A DNA stretch of 64,000 bases from Clostridiaceae bacterium (GCA_910574345.1 CAJSZV010000001.1:291127-355126), one strand, 5' to 3'. Positions 8,344 through 18,097 are shown, numbered from the stretch's first letter. Notes: generated by a model from the letters alone, not told the origin. Made by a program: numbers and translations.

Positions 8344-9285
8344 TCATTCAGATTCTTCTCTGTATTCAAAGACAAACCACTTTTCATTCATATAAACCTC
8401 TATTGTATCGTCTGCTCCATACTGATAGCCAAATCCACTTCCAAAATTAGATTGATCATCTTCTGTTGGAATTTCAGTTCCATCGACAGTTGACGTTATT
8501 TCTCCATCCATGGTACCACAGCGTGCATCCATGATGCTTTCTCTCCCTGTATCATAATATAATTTACCATTCACTCTTACCATAGGGATTCTGTCATACA
8601 TTGCATCAGCGCCTGCTTGTTCTATTACCGTAATTTTATAGACCTCACCTAATTGTGCAGGATAAGATTCCATTATTTCTCCGTTATAACTAATTTCTAC
8701 TATATCGCCAATTTGTAATTCAAGGTTATCCCTGTTTGACAGGTAAAACTCATCTGCTGAATCAAGTTCCAAAGATCCCTCTACCGGTTTTACTATTATT
8801 GAATCTTTGTTTTTCTCAATTACTGATGCCTGAAATGTTATCGCCGCCAGTGTATTGTCTGCTGAAGAAAGCATCTCCATTATGCAATTACCTAAAGCAG
8901 GTGCCGGTTTATAAATTCCCTGATATGGCTGTTCTACATATTCAGTTCCGTTATCTACGTAGTAAAAAAGAGTAGTTCCTGCCACTCCATCACAATTTAT
9001 ATTGATCGTAATAGAATCTTTGTTGACCGGTACATCATTGATCGACTGCTGACCGGTTGTTTCCATTTCCATTAGCATAGATAAAAATTCATCAATAAAC
9101 TCCGTAGCTTCAGCCTCTGTGTCAGGTGACATAGCATATTTATCACTATCAGAAACACCGATAGATACAATATCTTCTCTGGCTGGTAATCTAATGGGAT
9201 TTCCCTGTTCTTTCTTTCCACATGCACACAACATAATTGAAACAAGGCTGCATAAGCAAATGATACTGCATAATTTCTTTTTCAT
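8344..9285 (-). CDS. Lipoprotein with DUF5301-like and DUF3221-like segments
   Basis: 313 residues. A lipoprotein signal peptide (MKKKLCSIICLCSLVSIMLCAC) puts the lipid-modified Cys near residue 22. Residues about 30-130 (PAREDIVSIGVSDSD ... YVEQPYQGIYKPAP) resemble DUF5301. Residues about 148-220 (FQASVIEKNKDSIIVKP ... GDIVEISYNGEI) resemble the OB-like DUF3221 fold found in Firmicute lipoproteins. The acidic C terminus is unassigned. Function is unknown; it would sit on the outer face of the membrane. GGAGG precedes the ATG. It stands alone on the minus strand among remnants, and its lower GC suggests acquisition. Confidence 0.75.
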   Translation of the reverse strand: MKKKLCSIICLCSLVSIMLCACGKKEQGNPIRLPAREDIVSIGVSDSDKYAMSPDTEAEATEFIDEFLSMLMEMETTGQQSINDVPVNKDSITININCDGVAGTTLFYYVDNGTEYVEQPYQGIYKPAPALGNCIMEMLSSADNTLAAITFQASVIEKNKDSIIVKPVEGSLELDSADEFYLSNRDNLELQIGDIVEISYNGEIMESYPAQLGEVYKITVIEQAGADAMYDRIPMVRVNGKLYYDTGRESIMDARCGTMDGEITSTVDGTEIPTEDDQSNFGSGFGYQYGADDTIEVYMNEKWFVFEYREESE

Positions 9286-9559
9286 AATTAACCTCCACTG
9301 AAAATATATTTTATATCATACTATATTTTACTGCATATTTCAATGCAGGGTAAATAGCCGGAATTGTTTCCGACTATTTACAATTGCCTGACAGTTCTGT
9401 CTAAAACAATCCTTTTGAGTCTATTGGTAATGGTCTGCCCGCCACCAGACCGCGGATAGGCTTATTCAAATTATCGTGTAATTTCAAACCTTATGAACAA
9501 TTCTGATTAGAAAATGCAGTTTTATTCATTGGGAATGTATATTTGTAGGCTCGTTTTCA

Positions 9560-10650
9560 GTGGGTACACAATTCCGAAAAGGGATTTATTTTTTGTGTAG
9601 GTTTATGAGTCTGGTGGTCATGCTGTTTAAATTACAGATTATAAATGGGGAGAACGATCTTCGTACTTGTCTGCAGATCGTAACAAGGGAACTGGATATT
9701 CCGGGAGTAAGGGGGAATATCTATGACAGAAATGAAAATGTGCTTGCCTACAATGAACTAGAAGATATCTGGTATACTATGGGGCTGACTGCCTATAAAA
9801 AATATGAGGCCATCCAGATTTTCTCCTGTATTTCGGAGATTACCATGGTAGATATTTTAAAAAATTCCTCACAGCTGCCTGGGGTGGAGGTGGAGGAAAC
9901 GGTAATCCGCAGATACAACGACAGTATCTATTTTCCCCTATTGTCGGATATATAGGGAAAATGCAGGAGACAACTAGAAAGGCTCCGCCAGGAAAACACG
10001 GAATATGGCTCAAATGACCTTGTGGGAAAGTCAGGAATAGAAATGGTTGTGGAAACAGGGAGTCAAAGGCCACCAGTCTGTCTATGTAGATAATGTGGGA
10101 CATATCCGGGAGATAATTTCCCAGACAGATCCTCGTTCGGGGCATAATGTCTATCTGACTTCGGACAGACACCTGCAAAAAGGAATTTATCATTTGATGG
10201 AACAACAGCTTGCTTTAAAAACAGATTCTGCTGCCTGCCACGAAGCCAGGATATATGAAACATTCCGTGCTGCCAGAGCGGAGATTTTGGAGGCGCTTAG
10301 AAACGAGTTATATAGTTCCTTGCCAACAGCTCAGTGTCAGCTTCTGGAAGAACTGGCCGGGTATATGTTTTATGTGGCATCTTTTCTGGCCGAAGAGGAA
10401 ACGGGAATTCTTGAAGATAAAAATTGATAAAAACAGCCGGGAATATCAGGCATGGATGGACAAAACTGGGAATCTCAGAGAATACCTTTATGCCGGTATC
10501 AATGGGGGCAGCCCTGAACCTGGAACATAAGTAGTTAGACCTTGAAGAGACCTATCATGAACTGGTTGAATATACTCTGACGCATTTAAGTGAGGACGCT
10601 GGCTTTGAAAAGGAAGTCAATATATGTCAGTCAGGAACCAAATTCATCAG
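9560..10650 (+). pseudogene. Remnant of a class B penicillin-binding protein (N-terminal half)
   Basis: Reading across frames gives a PBP2-type N terminus: RGNIYDRNENVLAYNELEDIWY in 9560-9955, a stop after LLSDI, NDLVGKSGIE near 10010-10040, KGHQSVYVDNVGHIREI with TSDRHLQKGIYHLMEQQLA in 10047-10427, then REYQAWMDKTGNLREYLYAG in a third frame, and LVEYTLTHLSEDAGFEKEV to about 10615. Several stops and frameshifts interrupt it. The transpeptidase domain with the SxxK serine is absent, so the remnant cannot be active. It lies between the two collagen-like genes and ends just before the second one's upstream region, suggesting that gene arrived by insertion into, or recombination with, the PBP gene. 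Confidence 0.75.
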
Positions 10651-10773
10651 GAAACATAGGATAGAGTAAGCCAAGCTTTTTGAGAAGCATTTGGAGGTGT
10701 TTAACCTTTCAGGGTAAGATTGACAAAAGTTTCAAAAAGCCATGGCGATTCCAATATCAGTAAGGAGGATATT

Positions 10774-12639
10774 ATGTTTTCGGATGAATTAAATGGATGT
10801 GGTCGAGAAGATCATTGGAATTGTGAAGGTAGGGAGGATATGGAGCTTGCCGGGGAAAGCTGCTGCTTTTCGGCAGGCGGGAATGGGCGGTTTAGTCAGA
10901 GTCAATGCTGCGGAAATAGCTGCTGCAGGGGCCCTAGGGGTCCCAGAGGTCCTATGGGGTATCCAGGTCCCAGAGGATTTCAAGGTCCTAGAGGTGTACC
11001 AGGCCCAGTAGGTCCTCAGGGTCCTGCAGGCGCCAGAGGTCCCATGGGTCCCCAGGGTCCTGTGGGAGCTACGGGAGCAACAGGAGCAGTAGGCCCGACC
11101 GGTCCTCAGGGTCCTGTGGGAGCTACGGGAGCAACAGGAGCAGTAGGCCCGACCGGTCCTCAGGGTCCTGCAGGGGCTACGGGAGCGACAGGAGCGGTAG
11201 GCCCGACCGGTCCCCAGGGTCCTGTGGGAGCTACGGGAGCGACAGGAGCGGTAGGCCCGACCGGTCCCCAGGGTCCTGTGGGAGCTACGGGAGCAACAGG
11301 AGCAGTAGGCCCGACCGGTCCTCAGGGTCCTGCAGGGGCTACGGGAGCAACAGGAGCAGTAGGCCCGACCGGTCCTCAGGGTCCTGTGGGAGCTACGGGA
11401 GCAACAGGAGCAGTAGGCCCGACCGGTCCTCAGGGTCCTGCAGGGGCTACGGGAGCGACAGGAGAGGTAGGCCCGACTGGTCCTCAGGGTCCTGCAGGGG
11501 CTACGGGAGCGACAGGAGCGGTAGGTCCGACTGGTCCCCAGGGTCCTGTGGGAGCTACGGGAGCGACAGGAGAGGTAGGCCCGACCGGTCCTCAGGGTCC
11601 TGTGGGAGCTGCGGGAGCAACAGGGGCGGTAGGCCCGACCGGTCCCCAAGGTCCTGCAGGAGCGACAGGAGCGGCAGGTCCGACTGGTCCTCAGGGTCCC
11701 GCAGGAGCTGCCGGCCCGACTGGTCCCCAGGGTCCTGCAGGAGCGACAGGAGCGGCAGGAGCGGCAGGAGAGGTAGGCCCGACCGGTCCTCAGGGTCCTG
11801 CAGGGGCTGCGGGAGCGACAGGAGAGGTAGGCCCGACTGGTCCCCAGGGTCCTGCTGGAGCTACGGGAGCTGTAGGCCCAACTGGTCCTCAGGGTCCCGC
11901 AGGAGCTGCCGGCCCGACTGGTCCTCAGGGTCCCGCAGGAGCCACAGGAGTAGAAGGCCCCACCGGTCCCCAGGGTCCCGCAGGAGCTGCCGGCCCGACT
12001 GGTCCCCAGGGCCCCGCAGGAGCTATGGGAGCGGAAGGTCCCACCGGCCCGCAAGGCCCTGCAGGAGTAGAAGGTCCCACTGGCCCGACTGGCCCCCAGG
12101 GTCCTGCAGGAGCCACAGGAGCTACGGGGGCGACGGGAGAGATAGGTCCCACCGGTCCCACCGGCCCTGCAGGAACCACAGGAGCGGAAGGCCCCACTGG
12201 TCCCACCGGCCCTGCCAACGGGTTATCCGCATACGGAGGCTTATACAGCACAGTGCCTCAGACCCTGAACTTGGTGGTAGGGGGGACGACACAGATTCCG
12301 CTGCCCTCCAATGCGCCGTCAGTGGGAGTGACCTACACGCCGGCCAACAGCATCACAGTCACAAATGCAGGCACCTATGAAATCAATTACAACACTACCC
12401 TGGCAGCGGCTGTAGCCACAACAATCACATTTGCCGTGAGACTCAACGGAACCAACATCCCCAGTGCAACCATTTCCAGAGCTCTGTCTGTGGGCACCAG
12501 CTCCCTGTTCAACGGAAGTACGGTTGTGGCTCTGACGGCAGGAAGCGTTATAGATATGGCCATCTCAGCTCTTCTGGCGGTGGGCATTACCCTTGGCAGC
12601 GGCCTCAATGCCCTGCTTTCCATTAAAAAGCTGGATTAA
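10774..12639 (+). CDS. Collagen-like repeat protein with BclA-type C-terminal domain
   Basis: 621 residues from the ATG at 10774, preceded by AGGAGG; a TTG at 10720 is an unlikely start. The leader MFSDELNGC parallels MFPDEINGL of the first copy. A Cys cluster ([13 protein letters not shown]) precedes about 430 residues of Gly-X-Y triplets, mostly an 18-residue (54-bp) unit [18 protein letters not shown] repeated a dozen times, then less regular units. The last ~140 residues (from [10 protein letters not shown]) match the trimerising TNF/C1q-like BclA C-terminal domain: [13 protein letters not shown], then [12 protein letters not shown]. Expected product is a trimeric surface or spore filament, probably O-glycosylated by the next gene's product. 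Confidence 0.92.
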   Translation: MFSDELNGCGREDHWNCEGREDMELAGESCCFSAGGNGRFSQSQCCGNSCCRGPRGPRGPMGYPGPRGFQGPRGVPGPVGPQGPAGARGPMGPQGPVGATGATGAVGPTGPQGPVGATGATGAVGPTGPQGPAGATGATGAVGPTGPQGPVGATGATGAVGPTGPQGPVGATGATGAVGPTGPQGPAGATGATGAVGPTGPQGPVGATGATGAVGPTGPQGPAGATGATGEVGPTGPQGPAGATGATGAVGPTGPQGPVGATGATGEVGPTGPQGPVGAAGATGAVGPTGPQGPAGATGAAGPTGPQGPAGAAGPTGPQGPAGATGAAGAAGEVGPTGPQGPAGAAGATGEVGPTGPQGPAGATGAVGPTGPQGPAGAAGPTGPQGPAGATGVEGPTGPQGPAGAAGPTGPQGPAGAMGAEGPTGPQGPAGVEGPTGPTGPQGPAGATGATGATGEIGPTGPTGPAGTTGAEGPTGPTGPANGLSAYGGLYSTVPQTLNLVVGGTTQIPLPSNAPSVGVTYTPANSITVTNAGTYEINYNTTLAAAVATTITFAVRLNGTNIPSATISRALSVGTSSLFNGSTVVALTAGSVIDMAISALLAVGITLGSGLNALLSIKKLD

Positions 12640-12662
12640 GACAAAAATTTCCAAAGGTGAAG

Positions 12663-12687
12663 GAGCGGTGCAGGGCACCGCTCTTTT
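12663..12687 (+). terminator. Intrinsic terminator after the second collagen-like gene
   Basis: A perfect 9-bp GC-rich stem (12663-12671 with 12675-12683), three-base loop, then TTTT. It separates the collagen-like gene from the glycosyltransferase, which therefore needs readthrough or its own promoter. Confidence 0.85.
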
Positions 12688-12734
12688 CCCTGCAGCCATA
12701 TTATAAAGTATAATCAGGCTTGACGGAGGTATAT

Positions 12735-13811
12735 ATGAAAATTGTTGTCTATGCAATATGTAAAAATGAGGCTCAATTTGTACAGAGATGGGTTGACTCC
12801 ATGAAGGAGGCGGACGAGATTGTAGTATTAGATACAGGTTCCCAAGACGATACCCCCAAACTCCTTGAAAAAAACGGGGTAAAAGTGGTTACGGAGACCA
12901 TTGTGCCATGGAGATTTGACAAGGCCCGCAATCGGTCTCTGGAGCTTGCGCCGGAGGATGCAGACATCTGTGTCTGTACGGATCTGGATGAAGTGTTTGA
13001 ACCGGGCTGGAGAAAATATCTGGAGGAGGCCTGGGCAGAGGGAACAGGGCAGGCCAAATACCGATACACCTGGAGTTTTACAGAAGAAGGAAAAGAAGGC
13101 GTTGTGTTCTGGATTGAAAAGATTCACAGGCGACATGGGTATAAGTGGACCCATCCGGTTCATGAAGTGCTCAAATGGGTGGGAGAGGGGGCGCCTGGGC
13201 CCATGGTGAAGGCGGAGGGGATTCAGCTTAACCATTATCCGGACTCCGGAAAATCACGGGCTCAGTATCTTCCTCTGCTGGAACTGTCCGTGGCGGAGGA
13301 TCCGGCAGATGACAGAAACATGCACTATCTGGGCCGGGAATATATGTATAAAGGAAGATGGGATGACTGCATCCGTACTCTGAAAAACCACCTGGCCATG
13401 CCCGCCGCCGTGTGGGAAGATGAGAGGGCGGCATCCATGCGGTATATTGCAAAAGCATACAAAATGAAAGGAGAAATGAAACATGCCATAAGCTGGTATC
13501 TGAGGGCCATAGCCCAGGCTCCCCATCTTAGAGAACCCTATATGGATCTGGCTTATGTTCTGTATGAGGAGAAGGAGTGGGAGGGTGTTCTCTATTTTAC
13601 AGGATGTGCTCTTAAGATCACAGAGCGGCCCAGAACTTATATCTGTGAAGCCGCTTCATGGGGCAGCCTCCCTCATGACCTGCGGGCTATGGCATTGTTT
13701 TACACAGGGCGGCTCCGCGAGGCTTTAGAGGAAGAAAAAAAGGCCCTTTCCATGGAACCGAAAAATGAACGTTTTCGGGGAAATGTAAAATTATTGGAGC
13801 GAAAGGCTTAA
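12735..13811 (+). CDS. Family 2 glycosyltransferase fused to TPR-like repeats
   Basis: 358 residues from the ATG at 12735 (GGAGG seven bases upstream). The N-terminal ~200 residues are GT-A fold: YAICKNEAQFVQRWVDSM, IVVLDTGSQDDT, and the metal-binding region CVCTDLDEVF. Residues ~220-350 carry helical repeats (MHYLGREYMYKGRWDDCI, then YMDLAYVLYEEKEWEGVL) typical of tetratricopeptide units. It transfers a sugar from a nucleotide donor. Its place directly after a Thr-rich collagen-like gene makes glycosylation of the collagen repeat the best guess, as seen for BclA-linked transferases. Cytoplasmic; no membrane segment. Confidence 0.85.
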   Translation: MKIVVYAICKNEAQFVQRWVDSMKEADEIVVLDTGSQDDTPKLLEKNGVKVVTETIVPWRFDKARNRSLELAPEDADICVCTDLDEVFEPGWRKYLEEAWAEGTGQAKYRYTWSFTEEGKEGVVFWIEKIHRRHGYKWTHPVHEVLKWVGEGAPGPMVKAEGIQLNHYPDSGKSRAQYLPLLELSVAEDPADDRNMHYLGREYMYKGRWDDCIRTLKNHLAMPAAVWEDERAASMRYIAKAYKMKGEMKHAISWYLRAIAQAPHLREPYMDLAYVLYEEKEWEGVLYFTGCALKITERPRTYICEAASWGSLPHDLRAMALFYTGRLREALEEEKKALSMEPKNERFRGNVKLLERKA

Positions 13812-13834
13812 GGGTAGGTACTGTCCGAAACATT

Positions 13835-15109
13835 TTATACAATCATGATGGACTGGGTGTATTCATTTTTTACGGGCTGTCCGCTTTTTTGCGCCAGCAC
13901 GGCCTGATAGATGTGGGAAGCCGCAAGATCCTGTTCAAACCAGGAGAAAGTCCTGGGCTCCAGGATATTCCTGCCGTGGGCGGTCTTTGTAATCAAAGGG
14001 AGCCGGGAAGCTTTTTTGACTGCGGACAGAAGCTCTGCGGACTCCCTTCTGAATCCCAGAATGCGGACATAGGAAGCATAGCCCTCTTCCTTCCGGCTCC
14101 GGTAGGTTTGTGCGGTCATGTGAAGGAGAATGTGGGTAAGGCACCGGCTGACGCGGGTATAGGTATATTGTCTGGTTTTTAAAGCGGCAATCCTGTCTTC
14201 AAACGAAGAGAAATTCAGAAGCTGTTTTTCCAGGCGCGCGGCTAGTTCCCCTGATACGTCTGCAAATCTGTCAAAAGATATACCCTGACGGTGAAGTTCC
14301 AAAAGCCTGCAGGATAAAAGGGAAGAGAAATCATGAACAGCCAGAGGGACAGCTGCCAAAGCCAGATCAAGGCAGCTGTCAGGCATTTGACCGGCCAGGG
14401 GGCCAGGGGAAATCTTTCCGTCAGAAGAACCGGAATATTCACTGAGCAGGTATTTTCTGATAGCCGAGGCGGAACTGTAACTGTGGGACAGCTCCTCATC
14501 TTCATACCGGCTTCCCCTTCTTGAAAGGGTGAGAGGAATCATGGAGCTGCGGCTGCGTAGAATGGCTTTGCAGTACTCGATCCCCAGAATATTGTTGGGG
14601 GATGAGAGAAGGGTTTCCATATGGGAAGCCATATTGCTGTCAAGGGAAACACAGCGCTCAAGGGCTATCTGCCGGGCCTTGGGATAGGAGTGGCCCAGGG
14701 AGACATATTGCTTTATCAAGGAGGAAAGCTCTTCCGGCTCATCACACATAAACGCCGCCAGTTCAAGGAGCGGGGAAAGCTCCCCGCATTCGCTTCCGAA
14801 GCAAAGGTGGCTTACTACTCCCAAGCTATCCAAAAGGGCTGCTCCGCAGGCCGCAAAATCTTCTGCGCTGGCAGTGGCGAAAAGGGGAGGAAGCTCGATG
14901 ACCAGGTCAGCCCCGGACAAAAGCGCCATGCGGGTGCGGGTATATTTGTCAAAAACAGCCGGAGCCCCTCTCTGAACAAAATCTCCGCTTATGGCGGCAA
15001 TACAGTAAGGGGTATGGGCAAGGCTTTTCGCCTTTTTGATGTGATATGCATGTCCGCAGTGGAAAGGATTGTATTCAGCGATAATGCCCACGGCGTGTAT
15101 GGAATTCAT
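13835..15109 (-). CDS. tmcAL: tRNA(Met) cytidine acetate ligase
   Basis: 424 residues from the ATG at 15109 (MNSIHAVGIIAEYNPFH); AGGTG precedes it, and an in-frame ATG at 15145 lacks a site. GIIAEYNPFHCGHAYHI is the HIGH-like nucleotidyltransferase motif of the TmcAL (DUF795) family. SGDFVQRG and LGIEYCKAI are also family landmarks. The enzyme activates acetate with ATP and acetylates the wobble cytidine of elongator tRNA-Met. It lies convergent with the glycosyltransferase and divergent from pduL, at the start of a core housekeeping block. Acetate metabolism genes directly across the promoter region share its substrate. Confidence 0.92.
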   Translation of the reverse strand: MNSIHAVGIIAEYNPFHCGHAYHIKKAKSLAHTPYCIAAISGDFVQRGAPAVFDKYTRTRMALLSGADLVIELPPLFATASAEDFAACGAALLDSLGVVSHLCFGSECGELSPLLELAAFMCDEPEELSSLIKQYVSLGHSYPKARQIALERCVSLDSNMASHMETLLSSPNNILGIEYCKAILRSRSSMIPLTLSRRGSRYEDEELSHSYSSASAIRKYLLSEYSGSSDGKISPGPLAGQMPDSCLDLALAAVPLAVHDFSSLLSCRLLELHRQGISFDRFADVSGELAARLEKQLLNFSSFEDRIAALKTRQYTYTRVSRCLTHILLHMTAQTYRSRKEEGYASYVRILGFRRESAELLSAVKKASRLPLITKTAHGRNILEPRTFSWFEQDLAASHIYQAVLAQKSGQPVKNEYTQSIMIV

Positions 15110-15289
15110 AAATTTCACCTGCCATTCAATACGATTTATAATCATAATGGTATCATAATTTTAAAAAAATGCCATTGTTTTATAAAAAATGCAAATTATT
15201 TCTTGGTCACCACTTGAAAAAATAAAGCGGACCCCCTAAAATATAGATATGATCACAATAATTCTGTGAAAAAAGGAGAGAATATTACT

Positions 15290-15856
15290 ATGAAATTTAT
15301 GGTTGAAACCAGCGCGCGTCATGTACATCTGTCACAAGAACATCTGGACATTCTGTTCGGCAAGGATTATGCCCTGACAAAGAAAAAGGATCTGTCCCAG
15401 CCGGGCCAGTATGCCTGTGAGGAAAGAGTTACTGTGGTTGGACCAAAGAAAGAGTTAAAAGGCGTATCCATCTTGGGACCGGTGAGAAAGGATACTCAGG
15501 TTGAGCTGTCTCTGACAGACGCCCGTTCCATCGGCGTCGCCGCTCCTGTAAGAGAGTCCGGCGATATCGCGGGAAGCGCTCCCTGCAAGATCATAGGACC
15601 TGCGGGTGAGATCGAGATCACAGAGGGCGTCATTGCCGCAAAGCGTCACATTCACGCCACTACGGCAGATGCCAAAGAACTTGGCGTTGAGAACGGACAG
15701 ATTGTCTCCGTGAAGATTGACACAGACGGCAGAAGCCTTGTATTCGGCGATGTGGTTGTCCGTGTAAGCGATTCCTATGCTCTGGCTATGCACATTGACA
15801 CCGATGAGTCCAATGCAGCCGGCTGCGGAAGAGAAGTATACGGACAGATTGTATAA
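15290..15856 (+). CDS. pduL: Phosphate propanoyltransferase (PduL-type phosphotransacylase)
   Basis: 188 residues from the ATG at 15290, with AAAGGAG 11 bases upstream. Landmarks are ETSARHVHLSQEHLDILFG, GPVRKDTQVELSLTDAR and AAKRHIHATTADAKELGV; the histidines of RHVHL and RHIHA bind zinc in the family. It interconverts acyl-CoA and acyl-phosphate. With ackA next, it would form the acetyl-CoA to acetate ATP-yielding route in place of a classical Pta. There is no N-terminal encapsulation peptide, so it is a cytosolic form and not a microcompartment enzyme. Confidence 0.92.
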   Translation: MKFMVETSARHVHLSQEHLDILFGKDYALTKKKDLSQPGQYACEERVTVVGPKKELKGVSILGPVRKDTQVELSLTDARSIGVAAPVRESGDIAGSAPCKIIGPAGEIEITEGVIAAKRHIHATTADAKELGVENGQIVSVKIDTDGRSLVFGDVVVRVSDSYALAMHIDTDESNAAGCGREVYGQIV

Positions 15857-16002
15857 TAAACGTAACCGTACAGACGGATAAGAAGATACCCGCCAAAACG
15901 GTTGCCGATAAACACATACGCACCGCCGCCAAAGTCAAGGCAGCTTGACCCTGGCGCATTGCCATCACGAGAGTAAACAGAACAAAAGGAGAAGTGTCAG
16001 AC

Positions 16003-17196
16003 ATGAAAATATTAGTAGTAAACTGCGGAAGTTCTTCACTTAAGTATCAGCTGATCGATATGGAGAATGAGAGTGTTATCGCAAAGGGACTTTGCGAGAG
16101 AATCGGAATCGAGGGCTCCAAGCTGACTCATCAGCCTGCAGACAAGGACAAGTATGTAGTTGAGAATCCTATGCCGGATCATACCGTAGCTATTCAGATG
16201 GTTATGGATGCCCTTCAGGACAAAGAGCACGGCGTCATCGAGAATACAGATGAGATCGCAGCTATCGGCCACAGAGTTCTTCACGGCGGAACCGTGTACA
16301 GTGATTCCTGCGTGGTCAATGAGGATGTTAAGCGGGTAATCCGGGAGTGCTTCGACCTAGGACCTCTCCACAATCCTGCCAACTTAATGGGAATCGAGGC
16401 CTGCGAGAAGGCTATGCCCGGCAAGCCCAACGTAGCGGTATGGGATACTGCATTCGGTATGAAGATGCCGGAGAAGGCATATCTCTACGCCATCCCTCAT
16501 GAGTACTATGAGAAATACAGCATCCGCCGTTACGGCTTCCACGGAACCAGCCATATGTTCGTATCCGGAGAGGCGATTAAGTTCGGCGGTCTTGATCCGG
16601 AGAATGCAAAAGTGATCGTATGCCACTTGGGCAACGGCGCCAGCGTATCCGCCTCCATCGGAGGCAAGTGCGTGGACACCAGCATGGGCCTTACTCCTTT
16701 AGAGGGTCTGATCATGGGCACCAGAAGCGGTGACATCGACCCGGCAGTGGTACAGTTCATCTGTAACAAAGAAGGCAAAGACGTGAACGAGGTTCTCAAT
16801 ATACTGAACAAGAAGTCCGGCGTTCTCGGTATGAGCGGCGGCGTGTCCAGCGATTTCCGTGATGTGGAAGTGGCAAAGAAAGAGGGCAACCATCTGGCGG
16901 AAGTGGCACTGGATGCATTTATCTACCGCGTAGCAAAGTATATCGGCGCATACACCGCAGCCATGAACGGCGTGGATGCCATTGCATTTACCGCAGGCGT
17001 AGGAGAGAACGACAAGGCCGGAAGAAAGGCGATCTGCGAATATCTGGGATATCTGGGTGTGAAGATTGACGATGAGGCCAATGATGTGAGAGGCAAAAAG
17101 ACCGTAATCTCTGCTGCCGATTCCAAGGTAAAGGTTATGCTGATTCCTACCAATGAAGAGCTGGCTATTGCAAGAGAAACTTTAAGACTGGTTTAA
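16003..17196 (+). CDS. ackA: Acetate kinase
   Basis: 397 residues. Signatures are LVVNCGSSSLKYQL at the start, the RYGFHGTSHMFV motif, VCHLGNGASVSA, GTRSGDIDP and AFTAGVGEND. It converts acetyl-phosphate and ADP to acetate and ATP. ATG 16003 is preferred over the upstream in-frame GTG (15994) because AAAGGAG lies 12 bases from the former and only three from the latter. The 146-base gap after pduL holds a small inverted repeat (GTCAAG-gcag-CTTGAC near 15935-15950) but no clear terminator, so the two genes may share a transcript. Codon use is strongly biased, as expected for a highly expressed gene. Confidence 0.97.
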   Translation: MKILVVNCGSSSLKYQLIDMENESVIAKGLCERIGIEGSKLTHQPADKDKYVVENPMPDHTVAIQMVMDALQDKEHGVIENTDEIAAIGHRVLHGGTVYSDSCVVNEDVKRVIRECFDLGPLHNPANLMGIEACEKAMPGKPNVAVWDTAFGMKMPEKAYLYAIPHEYYEKYSIRRYGFHGTSHMFVSGEAIKFGGLDPENAKVIVCHLGNGASVSASIGGKCVDTSMGLTPLEGLIMGTRSGDIDPAVVQFICNKEGKDVNEVLNILNKKSGVLGMSGGVSSDFRDVEVAKKEGNHLAEVALDAFIYRVAKYIGAYTAAMNGVDAIAFTAGVGENDKAGRKAICEYLGYLGVKIDDEANDVRGKKTVISAADSKVKVMLIPTNEELAIARETLRLV

Positions 17197-17284
17197 AGTC
17201 AGGCGGGCTGTGCCTTGGATTTCGGCTGTCAGGCCCAATGGCAATGAATTTTTAAGAAGTTTTAAGAAGTTTAGCAAGAACTGG

Positions 17285-17313
17285 TTGACAAATACTTTCC
17301 GCCTATGTATAAT
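17285..17313 (+). promoter_or_regulatory. Consensus sigma-A promoter of yceD-rpmF
   Basis: TTGACA (17285-17290), 17-base spacer, TATAAT (17308-17313): both hexamers are perfect. It gives transcription start about 20 bases before the ATG at 17341. Tandem copies of TTTTAAGAAG lie just upstream near 17250-17270. Confidence 0.9.
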
Positions 17314-17340
17314 GACAAAGGTGCGTATTAGGAGATTAAT

Positions 17341-17868
17341 ATGCTTATTAACTTGACTGAGCTGTTTACCAGAGACGGGAAAGAGAAAGTTTACACACAA
17401 GAACTTGAGATGGAGAAGTTTCATGCCCCAGATGGTGTATATGATCTGGCGGAGGCGGAACCGGTCAGACTGCATGTGGTGAACACGGGCAATCGTACAT
17501 TGGTTCTTGACGGCAGTGCAAAGCTGTCTCTCATGATACCGTGCAGCCGATGCCTGGAGCTTGTGAAAGTTCCCTTTTCCCTGACTTTGGAACGGACGTT
17601 TGATATGAACCGGACGGACGAGGACAGGGTGAAAGATCTGGACGAGCAGCCGTATTTACAAGGTTATAATCTGGATGTTGACCAGCTGGTTCGTGATGAA
17701 CTGTTGCTGAACTTACCTATGAAAGTCCTGTGTGATGAAGATTGCAAGGGGATCTGTAATAGATGTGGGGCGAATCTCAACTATGAGACCTGTGACTGTG
17801 ACCGCAGCTCACCGGACCCGAGAATGTCTGTTATCCAGGATATTTTTAAACAGTTTAAGGAGGTGTAA
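17341..17868 (+). CDS. yceD: YceD / DUF177 family protein
   Basis: 175 residues. The family core is visible: IPCSRCLELVKVPF, then LDVDQLVRDELLLNLPMKVLC, and the metal-type cysteines CDEDCKGICNRCGANLNYETCDC near residues 128-155. YceD-family proteins are almost always encoded directly before rpmF, as here (three bases apart). They are linked to ribosome or 23S rRNA accumulation; the molecular role is not settled. It is transcribed from the perfect promoter at 17285 and starts at ATG 17341, preceded by TTAGGAG. Confidence 0.93.
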   Translation: MLINLTELFTRDGKEKVYTQELEMEKFHAPDGVYDLAEAEPVRLHVVNTGNRTLVLDGSAKLSLMIPCSRCLELVKVPFSLTLERTFDMNRTDEDRVKDLDEQPYLQGYNLDVDQLVRDELLLNLPMKVLCDEDCKGICNRCGANLNYETCDCDRSSPDPRMSVIQDIFKQFKEV

Positions 17869-17871
17869 ACC

Positions 17872-18054
17872 ATGTCTATTTGTCCAAAGAATAAATCTTC
17901 AAAGGGTAGAAGAGATAAGCGCAGAGCGAACTGGAAGATGGGCCCTGTGAATTTGGTAAAGTGCAGCAAATGTGGCGCTCTTATGATGTCTCATAGAGTG
18001 TGCAAAGCCTGCGGCTCTTATAACAAGAGAGAGATCGTTAGCGTTGAAGATTAA
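17872..18054 (+). CDS. rpmF: 50S ribosomal protein L32
   Basis: 60 residues, standard length. MSICPKNKSSKGRRDKRRANWK is the basic N terminus. The four zinc cysteines lie in VKCSKCGALMMSH and CKACGSYNKREI, so this is the zinc-binding form. AAGGAGGTG overlaps the end of yceD. In many bacteria rpmF is followed by plsX; here it is followed by a terminator and gene remnants, one sign that DNA has been inserted after it. Confidence 0.97.
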   Translation: MSICPKNKSSKGRRDKRRANWKMGPVNLVKCSKCGALMMSHRVCKACGSYNKREIVSVED

Positions 18055-18097
18055 GATTCGAAAGATTGGCAAAATTGAAAAAAGCTAGGAAACATGG

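Noticed and set aside
6313-12054. Long alternative frames on both strands across the collagen-like genes
   Set aside because: Repetitive Gly-Pro-Thr codons leave every frame open. The other frames encode Arg/Ser- or Leu/Pro-rich repeats with no starts or ribosome sites.
6640-12140. Regular repeats that could suggest a CRISPR array
   Set aside because: Repeats are 54-bp coding units without unique spacers, in frame inside collagen-like genes.
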